A stretch of DNA of 9,724 nt from Planctomycetaceae bacterium (lineage in GTDB: Bacteria; Planctomycetota; Planctomycetia; Pirellulales; Thermoguttaceae), in contig JAITBS010000330.1 in the NCBI GenBank assembly GCA_031283515.1, positions 1 to 9,724 on the forward strand, written 5' to 3'. Position 1 is the first letter of the stretch. The number at the start of each line of letters is the position of its first letter. The position numbers and the translations under genes were made by a program. Shown here piece after piece: positions 5,584 through 9,724 of the stretch. The notes below the pieces were generated by a model. That model searched no databases. It had not been told where the DNA came from and was given only the letters and a program-made list of their open reading frames with translations.

Positions 5584-6681
5584 ATGCCTGTTACAGATCG
5601 TGTGTATAATTTTTCTGCGGGTCCTGCAGTTTTGCCGTTTCCGGTTCTTAAAAAGGCTCAGGAAGAATTGCTTTGTTTACCTGGAGTTGGTGCGTCTGTT
5701 ATGGAGGTTTCGCACCGTTCAAAAGCATTTGAACCAATCATTGAAGGAGCCGAAACAAATATTCGAACATTATTGAACATTCCCAATAATTACAGTGTTC
5801 TTTTCCTGCAAGGTGGCGCATTACTCCAGTTTGCCATGATTCCAACCAATCTTCTCAATGGAAAATCGGCAAACTATGCAATTACCGGTTCCTGGAGTAA
5901 AAAGGCGTTTTCCGAAGCCAACCTGATCGGTAATCCCAAAGCCGTTTGGGATGGTAAGGAATTTTCGTACAAACGGAAACCCGCCGCTCATGAACTTCAA
6001 TTTGAACCGGATGCGGCGTATGCTTATATTTGTTCCAACGAAACAATCGAAGGGATTCAGTATCAGGAATATCCCAATACAGGCAATATACCACTTATTT
6101 GTGATTCTTCATCGGACTTTTTTTGTAAACCGGTTGATGTTTCAAAATTTGGTCTTTTGTATGCTTGTGCTCAAAAGAATGTTGGTCCTGCCGGTGTTAC
6201 TGTTGTTATTATTCGCGACGATTTATTGGAACGTTCCGGCGACCGGATACCGTCCTTGCTCAATTACAAGAAAATCGCCGAAGCCAAGTCCATGCTCAAT
6301 ACACCGCCGTGTTTTGCTATTTACATGGTTAAACTTGTAACAGAATGGTTGCTCCATGACATTGGCGGTCTTGACAAAATGTACGCAATCAACAAGGAGA
6401 AAGCGGCATTACTTTACGAAGCCATTGATCATTCGAATGGTTTTTATAAAGGTCATGCCGATAAGGCATATCGTTCGATTATGAATGTTCCATTCCGGTT
6501 GCCGTCTGAAGAGTTGGACAAAAAATTTCAGGACGAGGCGAAAAAGGTTGGTCTGACAACACTTGGCGGTCATCGAAGTGTTGGCGGTTTACGTGCGTCC
6601 ATTTACAACGCCATGCCAAGAGAAGGTGTTGTAAAACTCTGCGATTTCATGGATGATTTCGCACAAAAAAATAAATCGTAA
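5584..6681 (+). CDS. serC: Phosphoserine aminotransferase
   Basis: SerC transfers the amino group of glutamate to 3-phosphohydroxypyruvate to give phosphoserine, the second step of serine biosynthesis; it also acts in some pyridoxine pathways. It is a cytosolic PLP enzyme of aminotransferase class V. The 365-residue length from ATG 5584 fits the family (about 360). Visible features are the N-terminal YNFSAGPAVLP (8-18), SHRS (43-46, substrate arginine), FLQGGA (74-79), Asp174 in ICDSSSDF for the pyridine nitrogen, PLP lysine Lys198 in AQKNVGPAG, and GGHRSVGGLRASIYN (328-342). An in-frame ATG at 5512 would add 24 residues without family similarity and lies before the -35 box, so it is rejected. 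AAAGGG about 10 nt upstream acts as ribosome site. serA or serB is not next to it; it appears monocistronic. Confidence 0.97.
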   Translation: MPVTDRVYNFSAGPAVLPFPVLKKAQEELLCLPGVGASVMEVSHRSKAFEPIIEGAETNIRTLLNIPNNYSVLFLQGGALLQFAMIPTNLLNGKSANYAITGSWSKKAFSEANLIGNPKAVWDGKEFSYKRKPAAHELQFEPDAAYAYICSNETIEGIQYQEYPNTGNIPLICDSSSDFFCKPVDVSKFGLLYACAQKNVGPAGVTVVIIRDDLLERSGDRIPSLLNYKKIAEAKSMLNTPPCFAIYMVKLVTEWLLHDIGGLDKMYAINKEKAALLYEAIDHSNGFYKGHADKAYRSIMNVPFRLPSEELDKKFQDEAKKVGLTTLGGHRSVGGLRASIYNAMPREGVVKLCDFMDDFAQKNKS

Positions 6682-6705
6682 TTATAAATTACAATTAAAT
6701 TTGTA

Positions 6706-6913
6706 GTAATATTTCAGTGGAATTATTGTTTTTCCCATTAGCCCCGATAGGGGCGTCAGGATTATTCCCCGCCCCAACTGGGCGGGTAAAAATTCCTCTT
6801 CACCCCAACGCCCTGAAAGAGCAATGGATTAGTTAATAGTTATGAGTGAATAGTGAATAGTGGAGAGTTCGCAAGCGGATTCAAAACGTTTTGGTCGTAA
6901 TCCGCTTGCGAAC
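6706..6913. mobile_element. Family-1 palindromic element, unit E (right terminus missing)
   Basis: The left end GTAATATTTCAGTGGAATTA starts 24 bp after the serC stop. The arm then carries AGCCCCGATAGGGGCGTCAG, nearly the exact inverse of the right arm of unit F. A row of 7-nt units (TGAATAG, TGAATAG, TGGAGAG) leads into a perfect 15-bp stem, GTTCGCAAGCGGATT / AATCCGCTTGCGAAC (6867-6881 and 6899-6913). Its loop contains the palindrome CAAAACGTTTTG. No ATTAC right end follows, so the unit is truncated. The long stem could also end serC transcription. Confidence 0.7.
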
Positions 6914-6955
6914 CTTATTTTCACCTAATTTTTCCTAACAAAACAACCTCATAAA

Positions 6956-7020
6956 GTAGTTGAAAGTTGAGAGTGGATAGGGGATAGTTCGCAATGCGAA
7001 GTATTACCGTTTTGGTAATA
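6956..7020. repeat. Second family-1 core fragment (7-nt arm plus hairpin)
   Basis: Heptad-like units (TTGAAAG, TTGAGAG, TGGATAG) precede TTCGCAATGCGAA and TATTACCGTTTTGGTAATA (7002-7020). The latter is the exact reverse complement of the 19-bp loop stem of unit F at 9305-9323. Terminal repeats are absent. The following 7021-7150 shows only A/T-rich DNA with an A12 run and no recognisable gene. Confidence 0.6.
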
Positions 7021-7149
7021 AGCCTAATGTTGTATTTCAAAAATCGTTCACTGTTTCCTTCTCGATGTGTTGGACAACGATACTCTCTGAAAAAAAAAAA
7101 ACTATTACTGAACGGAAATAACATGCCAGAAATTTTGTAACTGCCTGTT

Positions 7150-7349
7150 TTGTTTTTTTGAGAATATGAACGATACGAAAACACGAAACAAACGAAAAGA
7201 GTTTGAATCAAAATTTTCGTTTGTTTTGTTGTTTCGTAATTCTCAAAAAAATAATATCAAAAAATCTGCTGACTAAATATCTGAGTAATCTGCGTAATCT
7301 GCGGACTAAAAATCTGCGAAAATCTGCGTAATTTTCGGACTAAAAATAG
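7150..7349. repeat. Family-2 intergenic repeat, copy 2, with long palindrome
   Basis: A perfect 13-bp inverted repeat (AAACAAACGAAAA at 7186-7198, TTTTCGTTTGTTT at 7214-7226) lies within a longer imperfect palindrome that also pairs TTTTTTGAGAAT with ATTCTCAAAAAA. It continues as CTCAAAAAAATAAT and then tandem ATCTGCGTAA / GCGGACTAAA words, in the same order as copy 1. It ends AAAAATAGATAGTTACATCG, resembling the tail of copy 3. It lies about 55 bp downstream of the minus-strand phosphodiesterase stop. Confidence 0.7.
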
Positions 7350-7361
7350 ATAGTTACATCG

Positions 7362-7401
7362 AAAAGATTTATCCCGAACCCAAAAATCATGAAAATCTTT
7401 T
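7362..7401 (-). terminator. Possible terminator hairpin of the phosphodiesterase gene
   Basis: A perfect 9-bp inverted repeat (AAAAGATTT at 7362-7370, AAATCTTTT at 7393-7401) begins directly downstream of the stop codon at 7406-7404. The loop is long (22 nt) and the stem AT-rich, so this is a weak call. Confidence 0.33.
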
Positions 7402-7403
7402 GA

Positions 7404-9101
7404 TTATTTAGTATTTATGAACAATAATTCGACTTCCTTCAGATTCAAGGCACGGTTCCAAATGCGGAGTTCGTCAATATCTGCATTCAGTTGTGGTTTA
7501 GAATTTCCTGTTCCGTCCTGACCAATATTCCATGTTAACGGTGTATCAATATTGCCATCTAATCGACTGAAATTTTTACCAAGATTTTCATCAATCAGAC
7601 TTGCGCTACAAAAAAATAATCGCCCATCAGGACTTCCCGAAAAAAGTGTTACATTACCTTTTCGATTAACTGTCGCCGCACAGAACCGCCAATCATTCAA
7701 TGTAAGAAAAATCTGTTTTACATCAACACGATGTTTGGTGTTATCGGCAATATTAAATCCGATAATGTTTCCGTTATGTGCGGATAAGGGATTGGCAAAG
7801 AGACAAAATCCGGGGTTTTGACCGGACAACCAATCTTTATTACCGATAAAAACCGGATCATATTCCTGAACAGTTGGTATCCGAGTCCAAAACGCAACAG
7901 AAAAATTCCCGTCCGTTCCGAATTGTAACGATTTAGGATTGCCGAGTGTTACGAATTGTGGTTGTTCGCTTTTGCGAATCTCAAGATAACCGTTTTGTTT
8001 TCCGCCGGTTGCTTTGATAATTGTTCCGCGATTTTCTGCGGTAATTGATTCTGAACTTTTCGGAACCTTGTTTTCCAAACTGCCGTCAAAAGGAAGATAA
8101 ACGAGAAGTCCGTCATCAAGTGATTGGTCAGACACCAAAACCGTTTTATCTTTGCCGCGAACAGAACCGTCAAGCAGACCTTCTTCTTTCATTTTCGCAA
8201 CATCAAATCCGAAATGATCCAAAACCGTAACAGCAGTATCTGCATTACATGGTTGTCCTTGAATTTCACCTTGAACAACGTTTTTGCCGGAAATCATGAG
8301 CGGAATTGTATAATTATCGGAACGCATCGGTCCATGTCCGCTGACCCAACCGCCGTGATCTGATGTAACTATAATCAACCAATCTTCTTTTACAAAATTC
8401 GGTCGTTTTTTAATTGTATCAAGTATGACACCGAGCCAACTGTCTATTTCTTCAATGCAAGCAATATATTCATTGTGTTTCTGACCGGGAGGACAATAAC
8501 CGCCGCTGTGACCAACATGATCCGGCAAGTCAATAAAATAAAGTATTGCGTCAATATCTGTTCCTTTTTTCCAATGTTCGTTTTCGTAAGAACTGTCAAG
8601 AATTTTCGGAACTTGTTTTGCATTATTTTGATCACTGTCACAAATAACAAGGTCACACAGATTATTTTCCGAAACGAGAATACTATCCGGTTTCCATGAG
8701 AAAACGAAAGCTGTTGTTTTTTCGGGAAATTTTGTTTCAATTCGGGTTAGATAATTTTTGTAGGTGATGCTGGCGTTTTTTTCGTTATAATTTTTGTACC
8801 AATCATTATTGGGCACCAATGTTTTTCCGGTTGTTACACCGGTTGCAATTGCGGCGTGGTTGGGACCGCTGATGGTTGGGGCATCTTTGATCGTGTGTGC
8901 CGCAAGCGACCAAGCACCGTGATAACCTTCTGCCCATGAACCGTTACAAATCGAATCGAAATTCGGTGTTGTTGCCATTAACATGACATCGGCTCTTGCC
9001 CCGTCAAGCATAATAGTCAACGATTTGGGCGTCCCTTCTGCATGAAGCGATAGAGTTGTTGTAACCAAAACAAACATTGTCGGAATAATGTATTTATACA
9101 T
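7404..9101 (-). CDS. Exported type I phosphodiesterase/nucleotide pyrophosphatase-like enzyme with C-terminal LamG-like domain
   Basis: The protein has 565 residues and a Sec signal peptide (about 1-21, ending SLHA), so it acts outside the cytoplasm. Residues about 27-310 match the alkaline-phosphatase superfamily, closest to type I phosphodiesterase/nucleotide pyrophosphatase (PF01663). Likely two-metal residues are Asp33 (MLDGARAD), Ser78 in TISGPNH as probable nucleophile (often Thr in NPP enzymes), Asp194 and His198 (PDHVGH), Asp248/His249 (TSDHGG) and His256 (SGHGPM). Residues about 331-565 look like a concanavalin/LamG-type domain: it opens LLVYLPFDGSLEN and closes DIDELRIWNRAL, a common carbohydrate-binding or adhesive module in exported hydrolases. 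Substrate is unknown: a phosphodiester, nucleotide or phosphonate-type ester. The ATG at 9101 is preceded by AAAGG at 8 nt spacing. It appears monocistronic. Confidence 0.9.
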   Translation of the reverse strand: MYKYIIPTMFVLVTTTLSLHAEGTPKSLTIMLDGARADVMLMATTPNFDSICNGSWAEGYHGAWSLAAHTIKDAPTISGPNHAAIATGVTTGKTLVPNNDWYKNYNEKNASITYKNYLTRIETKFPEKTTAFVFSWKPDSILVSENNLCDLVICDSDQNNAKQVPKILDSSYENEHWKKGTDIDAILYFIDLPDHVGHSGGYCPPGQKHNEYIACIEEIDSWLGVILDTIKKRPNFVKEDWLIIVTSDHGGWVSGHGPMRSDNYTIPLMISGKNVVQGEIQGQPCNADTAVTVLDHFGFDVAKMKEEGLLDGSVRGKDKTVLVSDQSLDDGLLVYLPFDGSLENKVPKSSESITAENRGTIIKATGGKQNGYLEIRKSEQPQFVTLGNPKSLQFGTDGNFSVAFWTRIPTVQEYDPVFIGNKDWLSGQNPGFCLFANPLSAHNGNIIGFNIADNTKHRVDVKQIFLTLNDWRFCAATVNRKGNVTLFSGSPDGRLFFCSASLIDENLGKNFSRLDGNIDTPLTWNIGQDGTGNSKPQLNADIDELRIWNRALNLKEVELLFINTK

Positions 9102-9151
9102 CTGATTAGCCTTTCTAAAAAAATTGTTATTGAACAGTATCCAAAGAATAC

Positions 9152-9180
9152 ATCATATCACAAAGTTAATGGAAAATCAA
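9152..9180 (-). promoter_or_regulatory. Candidate promoter of the phosphodiesterase gene
   Basis: On the minus strand TTGATT (9180-9175) and TATGAT (9157-9152, 5 of 6 matches) are separated by exactly 17 bp. Transcription would start near 9145, giving a leader of about 44 nt. Repeat unit F begins 14 bp further upstream. Confidence 0.5.
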
Positions 9181-9193
9181 AATCAAAAAACAT

Positions 9194-9446
9194 GTAATAT
9201 ATCACTGGAATTATTGCAGATAACAACAATAGGTAACCCTGAAAGGGCAAGATAGTTGAGAGTTGAGAGTTGATAGTGGAGAGTGGAGAGTATCGCAAGC
9301 GGAATATTACCAAAACGGTAATACTCCGCATTGCGAACTATCCACTATCAACTATCAACTATTCCATTGCCCCGTTGGGGCGGGTTATAATCCTGACGCC
9401 CCTATCGAGGCTAATGTGAAAAACAAAAATTCCACTGATATATTAC
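9194..9446. mobile_element. Family-1 palindromic element, unit F (253 bp, complete ends)
   Basis: The ends GTAATATATCACTGGAATT and AATTCCACTGATATATTAC form a terminal inverted repeat with one mismatch. The centre has arms of 7-nt units (TTGAGAG, TTGAGAG, TTGATAG, TGGAGAG, TGGAGAG) against ATCCACTATCAACTATCAAC. They surround CGCAAGCGG ... CCGCATTGCG and the perfect stem-loop TATTACC-AAAAC-GGTAATA (9305-9323). The right arm holds CTGACGCCCCTATCGAGGCT, the inverse of the unit E left arm, while the left arm differs beyond about 23 bp. No clear target-site duplication is seen. Confidence 0.78.
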
Positions 9447-9458
9447 AATGAAAGCTTC

Positions 9459-9592
9459 GCGTTTTTTGTCTGTTTCATTATTTTGTTTGTTTCTTATTTC
9501 AAAAAACGAATCTGCGGAACATCGGCGTCATTTGCGGACGAAATATCTGCATTCTCTGCAAACTCTGTTGATAAAAATAGAAAGTTACGATA
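9459..9592. repeat. Family-2 intergenic repeat, copy 3 (diverged)
   Basis: T-rich words TTTTGTCTGTTTC and TTTTGTTTGTTTC, then AAAAAACGAATCTGCGG, CATTTGCGGACGAAATATCTG, and a tail ATAAAAATAGAAAGTTACGA, follow the module order of copy 2. It ends about 5 bp from the stop codon of the minus-strand gene at 9597. Short plus-strand open frames here (starting 9448 and 9483) are translations of this repeat. Confidence 0.55.
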
Positions 9593-9596
9593 TTTT

Positions 9597-9724
9597 TTAT
9601 TCCAAAGCCGCACCGGTAATACGTTCACCGCGTTGTTGCAATACCTGATCTTCAGGGGCAAATGTTCCGTAAAATAAGGCGTTGGTGTCCATCCATGTAT
9701 TGAGTCGGTTCCAGTCCTCTTCGG
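9597..9724 (-). CDS. Hypothetical protein, C-terminal fragment (runs off the window)
   Basis: The minus-strand frame is open from the window edge (first complete codon at 9722-9720) to TAA at 9599-9597. It gives 41 residues with coherent protein character: EEDWNRLNTW, MDTNALFYGTFAPEDQ, then a charged tail ending TGAALE. The W-x-D-x-N-A-x-x-Y-G-T pattern resembles, from memory, C-terminal ends of large exported planctomycete proteins, but I cannot name the family with confidence. The other two minus-strand frames give no protein-like alternative, and codon use resembles the neighbouring genes. It is transcribed in the same direction as the phosphodiesterase, with unit F and family-2 copy 3 between them. 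Confidence 0.6.
   Translation of the reverse strand, partial: EEDWNRLNTWMDTNALFYGTFAPEDQVLQQRGERITGAALE

Noticed and set aside
6921..7211. Minus-strand open frame of 96 codons
   Set aside because: It translates the 7-nt repeat arm (NYPLSTLNFQLL) and A/T runs; no ribosome site or domain.
9263..9677. Plus-strand small open frames after the phosphodiesterase gene
   Set aside because: They run through unit F and family-2 copy 3, or lie antisense to the C-terminal fragment at 9597-9724.
1..9724. tRNA, rRNA or known riboswitch
   Set aside because: No cloverleaf with a TTC-loop signature, rRNA motif or recognisable riboswitch core was seen on either strand.

Overview
The window reads as a stretch of bacterial chromosome of moderate to low G+C content. 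It holds five complete genes, parts of two genes cut by the window edges, one probable gene remnant, and unusually repeat-rich intergenic DNA. Three traits together suggest a planctomycete or another PVC-group bacterium, probably anaerobic: a twin-arginine exported xylose-isomerase-like TIM barrel, an exported phosphodiesterase fused to a LamG-type domain, and a heterodisulfide-reductase/hydrogenase MvhD-type electron-transfer protein. This assignment is inferred from gene content, not shown by a marker gene.

Layout. Positions 1-49 (minus) hold the N-terminus of a flavoprotein (GSGAAGL dinucleotide-binding loop). Positions 50-582 hold simple repeats and a possible promoter. 583-1056 (plus) is an MvhD-like iron-sulfur protein. 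1427-3220 (plus) is a soluble GAF-HisKA-HATPase-receiver hybrid histidine kinase. 3545-4432 (minus) is a Tat-exported sugar phosphate isomerase/epimerase-like protein. 5142-5339 (minus) is a short coding-looking remnant. 5584-6681 (plus) is serC, phosphoserine aminotransferase. 7404-9101 (minus) is an exported alkaline-phosphatase-superfamily phosphodiesterase with a C-terminal LamG-like domain. 9597-9724 (minus) is the C-terminus of another protein. The genes alternate in strand, are separated by 300-1,100 bp and do not form an obvious operon. They appear to be unrelated single-gene units: amino-acid biosynthesis, signalling, electron transfer and exported hydrolases.

The notable content lies between the genes. 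Every gap from 1057 onward carries at least one copy of a repeat family bounded by inverted ends of the type GTAATATATCAGTGGAAT / ATTCCACTGATAGATTAC. Inside are nested palindromes: CACCCC/GGGGTG hairpins, an ACCGTAGGTC/GACCTACGGT hairpin, and arms of 7-nt repeats around a CGCAAGCGG...CCGCTTGCG core. One copy (4806-5089) is flanked by a perfect 8-bp direct repeat, CTTATTTT, as expected of a transposed element. Two copies differ by a compensatory change in a hairpin stem. No copy encodes a protein, so these look like non-autonomous, MITE-like or REP-like palindromic elements. Four copies lie at or within about 25 bp of gene 3' ends, and one supplies the stop codon of the histidine kinase. A second repeat family (GTTTGTTTTGTT, then CTCAAAAAAATAAT, then ATCTGCG/GCGGACTAA tandem motifs) occurs three times, near 249-413, 7150-7349 and 9459-9592.
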